From: Molanna angustata
Lineage: Eukaryota > Arthropoda > Insecta > Trichoptera > Molannidae
Reading direction: 5' to 3'
Assembly (NCBI GenBank): GCA_963576475.1
Contig: OY754978.1
Coordinates: forward strand, 5,293,929 to 5,357,928
DNA: 64,000 nucleotides
Of this stretch, positions 32,412 to 45,039 are shown one piece after another; the first letter of the stretch is position 1; each line of letters starts with the position of its first letter. The translations under genes were made by a program, and so were the position numbers. The notes below the pieces were generated by a model. That model did not search any database. It saw only the letters and a list, made by a program, of their open reading frames with translations, and was not told the origin of the DNA.

Positions 32412-33189
32412 ACTATGTTTTAAAACAACAACACAACAGTGAGGGTCCAAAGAAAATCAAATCGTGTCCAATTCAAGCTAAGGATAAGAGAAATGCCGGG
32501 TAGACTCGCGTGAGCGATTTGCTTTATAAATTGAATAGAAATTGATTGCAGGAAAAATGTTATCAGTAACTTTGCCATTTGAGGTTAAGAATAAGTTTAT
32601 TATGTATTCGTATTTTTCAAGCCATTTTATCACATTTTTCAAATAACTTATACATGTCAACATATTTTTACCTAATTTAATGATTTTGAACACTAAATTA
32701 TCGCGAATTTAATTTGTTTAAATTATCGCGATTAATGTTAACTTTGACAGCTCATCCGACATTGGTAAAATGACCTGTGCGTTTTCTAAGCTCTAGTAGA
32801 TCATAAATGACTTTAATGTTTAAGTTTACGGTGAATGGGTCCTGCGACTGACTGAAACGTCTAACGAATTGCGAATGTTTCATTGTCATTTTGTATGATT
32901 ACGATCAACCCTTTAAGAGTTGTGGATAATGCAGATATCTCATCCCTAATATCTCTTAGTTTTTTATATCTCCCACGTTTCCTCTTTATTTCGTTGCTAA
33001 TCATTTTTACGGCATTCCCTAAATCCCATCCTACTTTATTTTATTTGAAATGTCAATTTTCTCTTTATTTTCGGTTAATACCTCATTAATCTGTGTGTGG
33101 GTTCATTTCAGATTTACAAAATATTTTGACCTTTTACATTTTCCAACTCTATCGTGGATATTGCACTTGTTATAAATATTTTATTAATC
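32412..33189. other. no gene seen
   Basis: AT-rich. TTAAATTATCGCGA occurs twice near 32695-32735. No coding feature recognised. Confidence 0.35.
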
Positions 33190-33740
33190 GAATATTTTTA
33201 TTATTGCATATGCGCAAACATTGGATTTTTTTCCCTGTCGGGAGTCAAAGTTATTTTTTAAAAGATTTTTAATTATCTCAATAGAGACGAAGTTGGAATA
33301 TTTACTGTACAGTATAGTAAATAGTACAGTAATAATTCCAACTTCGTCTCTATTGAGATAATTAAACAGGTATAAGAATTGTTGATCTTATTATTTACAA
33401 AAAACCAATTCTCTCAATAGATGGCGTTACAACAAAAATAAATAAAAAATAATAAGAATGTTGTTCATAATTTCACACATAGATGGCTGTAGTAAAAATT
33501 CCTTATTTCAAGCGAAAAGAATTTCAGTATTACAATATATAGAACTTTCAAAATTGAATTGATAGGGATCTCATTAAAAAGGCATAATTGGTGAACGTTG
33601 CGCAAGCGCTTAAAGTGATCACGTAAACCAGGCGATGACAGGTCGTAAGCCCTGTAGGTGCCTTGATTTCCCGGTTCTCCTACAGTAAATATTCCAACTT
33701 CGTCTCTATTGAGATAATTAAAAATCTGTTAAAAAATATT
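33190..33740 (-). mobile_element. Two abutting foldback-family pieces
   Basis: An end fragment (33190-33310, with GCATATGCGCAAACATTGG) meets a nearly complete reverse copy (about 33320-33740). The two arms face each other at 33280-33362, giving a near-palindrome around the CTCAATAGAGACGAAG motif. Confidence 0.7.
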
Positions 33741-33979
33741 TTATTAATTATTTTTTTATTACATTTACGGCTTGAAAGCCTATTTAAATAAAACCATCAA
33801 GAATACAAAAGATTAAAACTTCAAATTCAAAATAAAAATAAGTACATGAAACATAATAATATTAATTATCAATTATAAATTTGTAAGAATAAAACTTCAA
33901 ATTTAAGATAAAAGTGCAAAAAACATAATAAATTACAAATTAAAAATATTAAAACTCCAAATTTTATTATTAAAATACT
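33741..33979. other. no gene seen
   Basis: Very AT-rich. TAAAACTTCAAATT-like phrases repeat loosely. Confidence 0.35.
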
Positions 33980-34245
33980 CTCGTTTTATATGTATTGTTT
34001 TGTTCGCAGAATCCAATCTTGTGATATATTATTAGCTTCGTTTACATGCATACATCACCTCTTACGTTATTTTTTTTATTCCTTACTCCCACGACTTCAT
34101 AGAAATACGGAAGAGCCTTTCTTGTTTGTCGTCTGTCTCTTCCGCTTCATTGGTATAACCTTTTCATTAGACGCTCACAATTCTTTCCTTCTGTGTGGCC
34201 AAACCACGCTAGAGCATTTATCTTACATAAACAAGTAGTATAAAA
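33980..34245 (-). pseudogene. LINE fragment
   Basis: Recognised by similarity to 31471-31945: TTCGTTTACATGCATACATC, then a CTTCCGCTTCATTGGTATAA-type track and TGTGGCCAAACCACGCTAG (minus-strand ...WFGH-type coding). Heavily decayed. Confidence 0.55.
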
Positions 34246-34347
34246 ATATACTTCTAAAGGTCGAATTACATACATCTGGGTTCATATTTTTTTTTACCTT
34301 TATTTTTTGTTTTTATTTATTTTTGCTTACCTATTGTTTGTTTCATT

Positions 34348-34886
34348 TTTTACTCCTCACTACCCTATACTGGGGACTTATGAACTCGCAATTATTAAGG
34401 TTATTTTATTTATTGCAGATTATCAACAAGTATCGTGCTGAGATTGTGTTCTGAAATTTTCATCGCAATGTATCTGTATCTGTGTGCTGTATACTGTGTG
34501 ATATGTACAGCGTGTTTATTCTACTTTATCGATTATAGACTAAAGTACTCATTCGATTCTATTAAAATTTTGCAAATATGTATATCTAATTCTCGCTTAG
34601 ATCTCATTAGATTTTGAAGGATATCTGAACAGTGCTTCTCAATTTTTTTAACTGTCAAACATTTCAAAGTGACCCCAAGCTCAGGAAATTCAAAATTTTA
34701 TTTTTTTTTTCAAATTGATAAAAAGGCACATCACTTTTATAAAATGGCATTGAAGAGTTATCAAGTTTTCATAGTAAAATATTTAAATCAAAAACAATTT
34801 ATGAAACTCATTTCATGAAAATGCTGAATATTTTATAGAATGACTTGTTAGTGAGGAGTTTAGCGTTGGCCACAACCCACTCGTTT
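34348..34886 (-). mobile_element. MITE-A copy
   Basis: Reverse copy from TTTACTCCTCACTACCC to GGCCACAACCCACTCG, with the shared internal CAAAGTGACCCCAAGCTC. Confidence 0.75.
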
Positions 34887-35419
34887 TATAATATTCGAAC
34901 GGTATTTTTATTAAATTTCTCAGTAAATAAAAACTTTGGGTTTCGGCCGAAGTTTACGACTAGGGTCAAACGTTCGGCTTTGAAAATAAATCTGATCTCC
35001 ATTCAGACATCGAAACGAGAGCGTACTTAGTGTTTCCCTTGTTAATTCTACTCGAATAATTTCATTTAGAGTTCACAAAAAGTAATTATCGCTACGGCTA
35101 TCACAATTTGAGAATAACAAAAGCAAACCCGTCCGTAACTTGGCTGGAAGGGTTTGCCCGCTGGCAACTGGCCTACAACACAGGGTATGTGGAACTGACA
35201 GGGAAACCAGACTTAGGCAAATTAAATTATTCAAATTAAATTATTCTTTATAATATACCTGGAAGGACAGATCCATATTAATAATATTCTGATACAAGTT
35301 GTTTAATATTTTTGACTTGTATTGTGTTTACTAGATTATTAACCCGGCGTTTCTCGGGTATTTTAAACATTATACAAGAAAATATCAAATTTAAAAATAT
35401 CAATCTTGTTCGAATATTT
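34887..35419. other. no gene seen
   Basis: A slightly GC-richer stretch at 35100-35210 (GGCTGGAAGGGTTTGCCCGC) has no recognised identity. Confidence 0.35.
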
Positions 35420-35935
35420 TTTTAATTGCATATACGCAAACATTGGATTTTTTTCCCTTTCAGGAGTCAAATGATATTTTTATTGACAAACTTTTTTTTA
35501 TCATCTCAATAGTCGGCCTTCGTGACACTTCGTGAGTTGGTTAGATATCTGACTGCTGAGCAAAAGGTCCCGGGTTTGATTCCCTGTGGAAGCACAGTTT
35601 TTAATTGTGTTTTCAGTCTGGATCAGTGAGACGATTAATATCGTAAGTCACAGAATGTGGCAACTTGTTATTGGGTGCGTGTTAAATTAATATTTTTGAC
35701 ATAGTACCTGTTAGTTGCCCGAGAAGCAATATTAAATAAATATATAAATAGAGACGAAGATGGGATATTGTGGAAGAACCAGGAACTCGAGGCACCTACA
35801 GGGCCTACGACCTGTCATCGGCTGGTTTACGTGATCCAGCCGATGACAGGTCCTAATCCCTGTAGGTGTCTCGAGTTCCTGGTTCTTCTACAACACCCCA
35901 ACTTCGTCTCTATCGAGATGTTAAAAAAAAGTTTT
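35420..35935 (+). mobile_element. Foldback copy split by a SINE
   Basis: The left flank GCATATACGCAAACATTGG and arm ATCTCAATAG are separated from AGACGAAG by a SINE (35509-35753). The core, 35774-35890, is a near-perfect hairpin: ACCAGGAACTCGAGGCACC and CGACCTGTCATCGGCTGG pair with their inverses around the loop TTTACGTGAT. The right arm is CAACTTCGTCTCTATCGAGA. Confidence 0.75.
35509..35753 (+). mobile_element. tRNA-derived SINE, family 2, nested
   Basis: Head with GTTGGTTAGATATCTGACTG and B-box GGGTTTGATTCCC, body GTGTTTTCAGTCTGGATC, 3' end GTTGCCCGAGAAGCAATA and an AAATAAATATATAAATAG tail. Flanking AATAG repeats mark insertion into the foldback arm. Confidence 0.8.
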
Positions 35936-36292
35936 TCAATAAAAATATCAATCTTGTTCCTTATTTCGGTTCGATTCGGAACATTTAAATAACATTATTA
36001 AGCCAAATTAAACATAATAAACTCCTATATGTATGAGAATAAGAAATCACTATATAATTTAATCTAAAAACAATGTAAACTATGTACTGTTTATACCACG
36101 CAAATGTTCAAATGAACACCTCGGCACAGGAATTTCTAGTGAAGTGTTCATTGTACCATCGCAATTACACACTTACCAGTAACACGCACACACACAATTA
36201 TGCACAAACACACACAATATTTCGAGTATGTACCTACTTGCATTGTAATACTTTTATCATTAATGTAAACAAATAAATAAAATATGTAAATG

Positions 36293-36500
36293 TCGGCCTT
36301 TGTGGCTCAGTTGGTTAGGTATCTGACTGCTGATCCAATGGTCCCGGGTTCGATTCCCGCTGGAGAAACAGTTTTTAAAATTGTGTTTTCAGTCTGGATC
36401 TCTGAGACGATAAATATTATAAGTCTCCAGAATGTGGTAACTTGTTTTTGGGTGCGTATTAAATAATTATTTGACATATCACCTGTTAGTTGCCCGAGAA
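36293..36500 (+). mobile_element. tRNA-derived SINE, family 2
   Basis: Best-preserved head: GTGGCTCAGTTGGTTAGG (A-box region) and GGGTTCGATTCCC (B-box), then the body CAGTCTGGATCTCTGAGACG and 3' end GTTGCCCGAGAAG. It could be mistaken for a tRNA, but the 3' half of the cloverleaf does not close and the conserved non-tRNA body follows. Confidence 0.85.
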
Positions 36501-36639
36501 GTTACATAAAATAAAATAAATGAAAATATACCTCTCCACTTCGTGGAATAATGGAGATTTCTAATTTCGCTATTTATAAACATTTTTACGTCAATTTCTC
36601 AACAGGTATCATTTAAAGAGTATTTTTCATATTTATTTA

Positions 36640-36861
36640 TTTATTTTCTTTGGGAAGCTACATCTCATTTACAGTATTATTTTTACAGTGTTAGAGCCAA
36701 AAAAGCATTCCATCAACATAATATAAAAATAAATAACAGTTTACAAGCCAAAGACATTCATACACACCCTCACACACACACTCATACACACACCTTCATA
36801 CACACACCTTCATACACACACACACACACACACACACTCATACACACACTTTCATACACAC

Positions 36862-36911
<50 letters not shown>

Positions 36912-36930
36912 ATACACACACTCATTGTGT
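36640..36930 (-). mobile_element. LINE 3' tail with CA/CATA microsatellite
   Basis: The minus strand ends in GAGATGTAGCTTCCCAAAGAAA then ATAAATAAATA, almost the same as the 3' end at 47430-47470. Upstream is a long CACACA/TCATACACAC simple repeat (36765-36922). Confidence 0.65.
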
Positions 36931-37923
36931 CGTTTACTCACTTAGTATTTTCAAGATTTTTTTTATCCGTAATCACCTGATCCCTTGTTTGACGAACGCG
37001 ACCGCCTCAACTGACAGTTGTCAACATGTAACCCTATCTCGATATTTTATTCTCAATAGTGTACCTAAACGATTACTTATGTGTGCAGTGTACACAAGAG
37101 TTGAGCAAATGAACATGTTTTGTCTAAATAGAAGTAAGTCCTTTGACAAGTTTATATACATCCTTAAACATTCCCTTAAATAAGCATAAATAATAGTAAG
37201 GTGAACGAAATTTGTCGTGGCAGGAATGGAACTCGAGACCACCGTTTTGACAAAATTCCCACTCGAACTTATCTGCAATGCACCCTAAATGAGTAAAAAT
37301 TTAAAAACACCCCCTCAGTACCTACTTATAAAAAGTAAAACGACACTTGCGTTTATCCACACACACCAGTTTCGTCTCACCTAAAAACATTTTATTAATT
37401 GAAACTGTTTTTAGTTATCTTAATGTTTAAGATATTCTGACAAATCCATTATTTGGATTGTGTTTAAAGAATGTAACTACTATATAACTCAAACTCGGCG
37501 GACTCAAACTTTCAAGAATGAATTGTCAAAGTATTGGAGAGTTTGGTATTGGCCACAATCCACTCGTTACGTCGTTAGTTACCTCAAGATGAAATATCAA
37601 CATCCCCATTCTGTTGATAACTTCTTTCCAATAATTTTGGATTCCCGAAAATATTTTTCGATTCTCCGTTAAAATATTACATTATGATAATATTATTACA
37701 TTCCTTTCTTTAAATAATTATTATACCGCCAAAGATTTAAAAAAAAGTTCGTATAAAAAAAATTGAAAGGGATTTCGATAAGAGACGCCAGAGGGGAAAA
37801 AAGTATTTCAGCGAAAATATGAAATGAATAGAATTATTTTTCAACCTTAGAATATTTTGACGACGCGATAAAAACATTTTTAATTTATTCTTTTTTATTT
37901 GACGTTCAATTCCGTTTTTGTTA
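36931..37923. other. no gene seen
   Basis: Non-coding. CCACACACACCAGTTTCGTCTCACCT at about 37358 (shown because it matches part of the 60.4-kb repeat) marks a small repeat fragment. GGCCACAATCCACTCG at 37551 is a MITE-A end relic. Confidence 0.35.
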
Positions 37924-38095
37924 TCAGCCTTCGTGGCTCAGTTAGTTAGATGTCTGACTCCTGAGCGAAAGGTCTCGGGATCGAATCACGGTTATGAAAC
38001 AGTTTTTAAATTGTGTTTTCATACTGGATCTGTTAGTGGAAATCTCCAGAATTTCGCGATGAGTTAAATGAATATTTGATAGTACCAAAAAATGC
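37924..38095 (+). mobile_element. SINE family 2, truncated
   Basis: Head CTTCGTGGCTCAGTTAGTTA and a mutated B-box (GGGATCGAATCAC), body GTGTTTTCATACTGGATC. The 3' end is lost. Confidence 0.7.
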
Positions 38096-38279
38096 CTGAT
38101 GTTATGGTCTATCCATTCCGATAGTTGTTGGGCAACCCTCTTTAGAAGTTGGTTCATTTCTCCGGCTCTGCTCAGTGCCACGTCGTTAGGAATGTGGTCT
38201 GACCAATGGACCCTAGCCTGAGGCCTGTATCACCACATTTCAAAGGCAGCCAGAAGATTCTCTCCGGTTGATAGTCCCT

Positions 38280-38610
38280 GTTTCGCAGCAAATTCCAGAC
38301 AAGAGTCTTAACCAAGTTCTTCCTAACAATGATATTTTGGGGGTCTTTACCTGATGGTCTGATTTATTGATAGATTTTTAATGACTTAATAAATATTGGC
38401 TGTTAATTTTGCGTGCCTTTGTATTTTGATTGTTAATTTTGCGAGATTGTCTTTTGAAATTTGGCTTTTGTCCCGTTTCTATCGGGGTACGCTTTGACCA
38501 TGATCCTGGAATTGGTGAGTCTGATTATTACAATTGAAGTGACTACCATCTGACCTTCGTAACCCTTAGAACGGGGAACCAGACATAGTGTATCATGTCT
38601 GGTTCGTTCT
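38280..38610 (+). other. Probable retroelement relic with a strong hairpin
   Basis: No protein similarity seen. It contains the perfect 11-bp stem GAACCAGACAT/ATGTCTGGTTC (38576-38586 with 38595-38605, 8-nt loop), preceded by CTACCATCTGACCTTCG. It looks like the 3'-UTR of an unknown element. Confidence 0.4.
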
Positions 38611-38815
38611 TTACAATATTACAAAAAATACGATATGAATTTTAACAACGCTGAAGGAAATTGAACGCTTGTGATCAAACTGTCGGAGATCACACGAAAG
38701 TTACACGAGGCCCGCGAGGAAGGTCTATTAAGGATTTAAGAGGTTATTATAGAATCTTCCATTGACACCTGTTCCAATGTAGTCCACAATATCAATGTTA
38801 GGAGATTCAAAGACC

Positions 38816-41800
38816 AGATTTTTTGTTGAAGGCAACTCTTGCCTGATGAACTCTACTTTAATATATCTGCCTTTGTACTGCCATCTTGTATGTATATCCT
38901 GCTGCCTAGATATACGAATGTACTGCCATCTTGTATGTATATCCTGCTGCCTAGATATACGAATGTACTGCCATCTTGTATGTATATCCTGCTGCCTAGA
39001 TATACGAATGTACTGCCATCTTGTATGTATATCCTGCTGCCTAGATATACGAATGTACTGCCATCTTGTATGTATATCCTGCTGCCTAGATATACGAATG
39101 TACTGCCATCTTGTATGTATATCCTGCTGCCTAGATATACGAATGATTTTTACTATTCGTTCTGCAGTTGTATTAGCGTCATTGCTTATAGATTTTTTGT
39201 TGAAGGCAACTCTTGCCTGATGAACTCTACTTTAATATATCTGCCTTTGTACTGCCATCTTGTATGTATATCCTGCTGCCTAGATATACGAATGTACTGC
39301 CATCTTGTATGTATATCCTGCTGCCTAGATATACGAATGTACTGCCATCTTGTATGTATATCCTGCTGCCTAGATATACGAATGATTTTTACTATTCGTT
39401 CTGCAGTTGTATTAGCGTCATTGCTTATAGATTTTTTGTTGAAGGCAACTCTTGCCTGATGAACTCTACTTTAATATATCTGCCTTTGTACTGCCATCTT
39501 GTATGTATATCCTGCTGCCTAGATATACGAATGTACTGCCATCTTGTATGTATATCCTGCTGCCTAGATATACGAATGTACTGCCATCTTGTATGTATAT
39601 CCTGCTGCCTAGATATACGAATGATTTTTACTATTCGTTCTGCAGTTGTATTAGCGTCATTGCTTATAGATTTTTTGTTGAAGGCAACTCTTGCCTGATG
39701 AACTCTACTTTAATATATCTGCCTTTGTACTGCCATCTTGTATGTATATCCTGCTGCCTAGATATACGAATGTACTGCCATCTTGTATGTATATCCTGCT
39801 GCCTAGATATACGAATGTACTGCCATCTTGTATGTATATCCTGCTGCCTAGATATACGAATGATTTTTACTATTCGTTCTGCAGTTGTATTAGCGTCATT
39901 GCTTATAGATTTTTTGTTGAAGGCAACTCTTGCCTGATGAACTCTACTTTAATATATCTGCCTTTGTACTGCCATCTTGTATGTATATCCTGCTGCCTAG
40001 ATATACGAATGTACTGCCATCTTGTATGTATATCCTGCTGCCTAGATATACGAATGTACTGCCATCTTGTATGTATATCCTGCTGCCTAGATATACGAAT
40101 GATTTTTACTATTCGTTCTGCAGTTGTATTAGCGTCATTGCTTATAGATTTTTTGTTGAAGGCAACTCTTGCCTGATGAACTCTACTTTAATATATCTGC
40201 CTTTGTACTGCCATCTTGTATGTATATCCTGCTGCCTAGATATACGAATGTACTGCCATCTTGTATGTATATCCTGCTGCCTAGATATACGAATGTACTG
40301 CCATCTTGTATGTATATCCTGCTGCCTAGATATACGAATGTACTGCCATCTTGTATGTATATCCTGCTGCCTAGATATACGAATGATTTTTACTATTCGT
40401 TCTGCAGTTGTATTAGCGTCATTGCTTATAGATTTTTTGTTGAAGGCAACTCTTGCCTGATGAACTCTACTTTAATATATCTGCCTTTGTACTGCCATCT
40501 TGTATGTATATCCTGCTGCCTAGATATACGAATGTACTGCCATCTTGTATGTATATCCTGCTGCCTAGATATACGAATGTACTGCCATCTTGTATGTATA
40601 TCCTGCTGCCTAGATATACGAATGATTTTTACTATTCGTTCTGCAGTTGTATTAGCGTCATTGCTTATAGATTTTTTGTTGAAGGCAACTCTTGCCTGAT
40701 GAACTCTACTTTAATATATCTGCCTTTGTACTGCCATCTTGTATGTATATCCTGCTGCCTAGATATACGAATGTACTGCCATCTTGTATGTATATCCTGC
40801 TGCCTAGATATACGAATGTACTGCCATCTTGTATGTATATCCTGCTGCCTAGATATACGAATGATTTTTACTATTCGTTCTGCAGTTGTATTAGCGTCAT
40901 TGCTTATAGATTTTTTGTTGAAGGCAACTCTTGCCTGATGAACTCTACTTTAATATATCTGCCTTTGTACTGCCATCTTGTATGTATATCCTGCTGCCTA
41001 GATATACGAATGTACTGCCATCTTGTATGTATATCCTGCTGCCTAGATATACGAATGTACTGCCATCTTGTATGTATATCCTGCTGCCTAGATATACGAA
41101 TGTACTGCCATCTTGTATGTATATCCTGCTGCCTAGATATACGAATGTACTGCCATCTTGTATGTATATCCTGCTGCCTAGATATACGAATGTACTGCCA
41201 TCTTGTATGTATATCCTGCTGCCTAGATATACGAATGTACTGCCATCTTGTATGTATATCCTGCTGCCTAGATATACGAATGTACTGCCATCTTGTATGT
41301 ATATCCTGCTGCCTAGATATACGAATGTACTGCCATCTTGTATGTATATCCTGCTGCCTAGATATACGAATGTACTGCCATCTTGTATGTATATCCTGCT
41401 GCCTAGATATACGAATGTACTGCCATCTTGTATGTATATCCTGCTGCCTAGATATACGAATGATTTTTACTATTCGTTCTGCAGTTGTATTAGCGTCATT
41501 GCTTATAGATTTTTTGTTGAAGGCAACTCTTGCCTGATGAACTCTACTTTAATATATCTGCCTTTGTACTGCCATCTTGTATGTATATCCTGCTGCCTAG
41601 ATATACGAATGTACTGCCATCTTGTATGTATATCCTGCTGCCTAGATATACGAATGTACTGCCATCTTGTATGTATATCCTGCTGCCTAGATATACGAAT
41701 GATTTTTACTATTCGTTCTGCAGTTGTATTAGCGTCATTGCTTATAGATTTTTTGTTGAAGGCAACTCTTGCCTGATGAACTCTACTTTAATATATCTGC

Positions 41801-44599
41801 CTTTGTACTGCCATCTTGTATGTATATCCTGCTGCCTAGATATACGAATGTACTGCCATCTTGTATGTATATCCTGCTGCCTAGATATACGAATGTACTG
41901 CCATCTTGTATGTATATCCTGCTGCCTAGATATACGAATGTACTGCCATCTTGTATGTATATCCTGCTGCCTAGATATACGAATGTACTGCCATCTTGTA
42001 TGTATATCCTGCTGCCTAGATATACGAATGTACTGCCATCTTGTATGTATATCCTGCTGCCTAGATATACGAATGTACTGCCATCTTGTATGTATATCCT
42101 GCTGCCTAGATATACGAATGTACTGCCATCTTGTATGTATATCCTGCTGCCTAGATATACGAATGTACTGCCATCTTGTATGTATATCCTGCTGCCTAGA
42201 TATACGAATGTACTGCCATCTTGTATGTATATCCTGCTGCCTAGATATACGAATGTACTGCCATCTTGTATGTATATCCTGCTGCCTAGATATACGAATG
42301 TACTGCCATCTTGTATGTATATCCTGCTGCCTAGATATACGAATGTACTGCCATCTTGTATGTATATCCTGCTGCCTAGATATACGAATGATTTTTACTA
42401 TTCGTTCTGCAGTTGTATTAGCGTCATTGCTTATAGATTTTTTGTTGAAGGCAACTCTTGCCTGATGAACTCTACTTTAATATATCTGCCTTTGTACTGC
42501 CATCTTGTATGTATATCCTGCTGCCTAGATATACGAATGTACTGCCATCTTGTATGTATATCCTGCTGCCTAGATATACGAATGTACTGCCATCTTGTAT
42601 GTATATCCTGCTGCCTAGATATACGAATGTACTGCCATCTTGTATGTATATCCTGCTGCCTAGATATACGAATGTACTGCCATCTTGTATGTATATCCTG
42701 CTGCCTAGATATACGAATGTACTGCCATCTTGTATGTATATCCTGCTGCCTAGATATACGAATGTACTGCCATCTTGTATGTATATCCTGCTGCCTAGAT
42801 ATACGAATGTACTGCCATCTTGTATGTATATCCTGCTGCCTAGATATACGAATGTACTGCCATCTTGTATGTATATCCTGCTGCCTAGATATACGAATGT
42901 ACTGCCATCTTGTATGTATATCCTGCTGCCTAGATATACGAATGTACTGCCATCTTGTATGTATATCCTGCTGCCTAGATATACGAATGTACTGCCATCT
43001 TGTATGTATATCCTGCTGCCTAGATATACGAATGATTTTTACTATTCGTTCTGCAGTTGTATTAGCGTCATTGCTTATAGATTTTTTGTTGAAGGCAACT
43101 CTTGCCTGATGAACTCTACTTTAATATATCTGCCTTTGTACTGCCATCTTGTATGTATATCCTGCTGCCTAGATATACGAATGTACTGCCATCTTGTATG
43201 TATATCCTGCTGCCTAGATATACGAATGTACTGCCATCTTGTATGTATATCCTGCTGCCTAGATATACGAATGTACTGCCATCTTGTATGTATATCCTGC
43301 TGCCTAGATATACGAATGTACTGCCATCTTGTATGTATATCCTGCTGCCTAGATATACGAATGTACTGCCATCTTGTATGTATATCCTGCTGCCTAGATA
43401 TACGAATGTACTGCCATCTTGTATGTATATCCTGCTGCCTAGATATACGAATGTACTGCCATCTTGTATGTATATCCTGCTGCCTAGATATACGAATGTA
43501 CTGCCATCTTGTATGTATATCCTGCTGCCTAGATATACGAATGTACTGCCATCTTGTATGTATATCCTGCTGCCTAGATATACGAATGTACTGCCATCTT
43601 GTATGTATATCCTGCTGCCTAGATATACGAATGTACTGCCATCTTGTATGTATATCCTGCTGCCTAGATATACGAATGTACTGCCATCTTGTATGTATAT
43701 CCTGCTGCCTAGATATACGAATGTACTGCCATCTTGTATGTATATCCTGCTGCCTAGATATACGAATGTACTGCCATCTTGTATGTATATCCTGCTGCCT
43801 AGATATACGAATGTACTGCCATCTTGTATGTATATCCTGCTGCCTAGATATACGAATGTACTGCCATCTTGTATGTATATCCTGCTGCCTAGATATACGA
43901 ATGTACTGCCATCTTGTATGTATATCCTGCTGCCTAGATATACGAATGTACTGCCATCTTGTATGTATATCCTGCTGCCTAGATATACGAATGTACTGCC
44001 ATCTTGTATGTATATCCTGCTGCCTAGATATACGAATGTACTGCCATCTTGTATGTATATCCTGCTGCCTAGATATACGAATGATTTTTACTATTCGTTC
44101 TGCAGTTGTATTAGCGTCATTGCTTATAGATTTTTTGTTGAAGGCAACTCTTGCCTGATGAACTCTACTTTAATATATCTGCCTTTGTACTGCCATCTTG
44201 TATGTATATCCTGCTGCCTAGATATACGAATGTACTGCCATCTTGTATGTATATCCTGCTGCCTAGATATACGAATGTACTGCCATCTTGTATGTATATC
44301 CTGCTGCCTAGATATACGAATGTACTGCCATCTTGTATGTATATCCTGCTGCCTAGATATACGAATGATTTTTACTATTCGTTCTGCAGTTGTATTAGCG
44401 TCATTGCTTATAGATTTTTTGTTGAAGGCAACTCTTGCCTGATGAACTCTACTTTAATATATCTGCCTTTGTACTGCCATCTTGTATGTATATCCTGCTG
44501 CCTAGATATACGAATGTACTGCCATCTTGTATGTATATCCTGCTGCCTAGATATACGAATGATTTTTACTATTCGTTCTGCAGTTGTATTAGCGTCATT
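38816..44599 (+). repeat. Higher-order minisatellite: 94 x 45 bp in 15 blocks with 104-bp spacers
   Basis: The 45-bp unit begins TACTGCCATCTTGTATG and contains GTATATC-CTGCTGCCTA-GATATAC, a perfect 7-bp hairpin. Units are arranged in blocks of 6,3,3,3,3,4,3,3,11,3,13,12,21,4 and 2. Blocks are separated by a constant 104-bp spacer (ATTTTTACTATTCGTTCTGC to ATATATCTGCCTTTG). The array starts and ends in partial spacers (38816 and 44599). Units appear identical by eye. Because 45 is a multiple of three and two forward frames lack stops, long open frames run through the array, repeating YCHLVCISCCLDIRM or VLPSCMYILLPRYTN. They change frame at each 104-bp spacer and terminate in it, so I treat them as non-coding. 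Confidence 0.97.
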
Positions 44600-45039
44600 C
44601 CTTTTAGAAACGGCTACATATTACTTCCCGTCGCCCGCTTTAGTGGTTTATGAAGCCATCTTTATATGCGAACATGAAGTAAATTCTCAGGCAATAGGGA
44701 TGTGTGAATAATATATCGAATTACTTAAGGACGATGGCAAAGTAATGGCGTCCATTAAAAAATATATATATCCTCTTACTGCGATGGAAAATTTCAACCA
44801 TATATTATTATGTCTGCTCATATTGATTATCCGCCAATATCTATCTACATACATTTCAAACTCATCATTAATTTAAAGATTTCATACAATAAAAAATTTG
44901 AAGGAATGGAGAAGGTACTTTATATCCAGATTTATTCTGGTAGGTAGATAGGTACTACAAAAAGCTTTTAGTGTGCTTATCTTAAAAGAAGTAAATTAAT
45001 GCGTAAAAACTGAGACATGATATGTGAAAATATAATATA
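44600..45039. other. no gene seen
   Basis: The flank of the minisatellite. AT-rich, no repeat recognised. Confidence 0.35.

Noticed and set aside
36293..36375. Possible tRNA gene
   Set aside because: A- and B-boxes are present, but the cloverleaf does not close and the same non-tRNA body follows in several dispersed copies. It is a SINE head.
38816..44599. CRISPR-like array
   Set aside because: The 104-bp spacers are identical and the 45-bp units are tandem, without unique spacers. The genome is eukaryotic.
38795..44711. Repeated protein genes of 141-566 codons
   Set aside because: They are overlapping frames through the 45-bp minisatellite and end in every second spacer.
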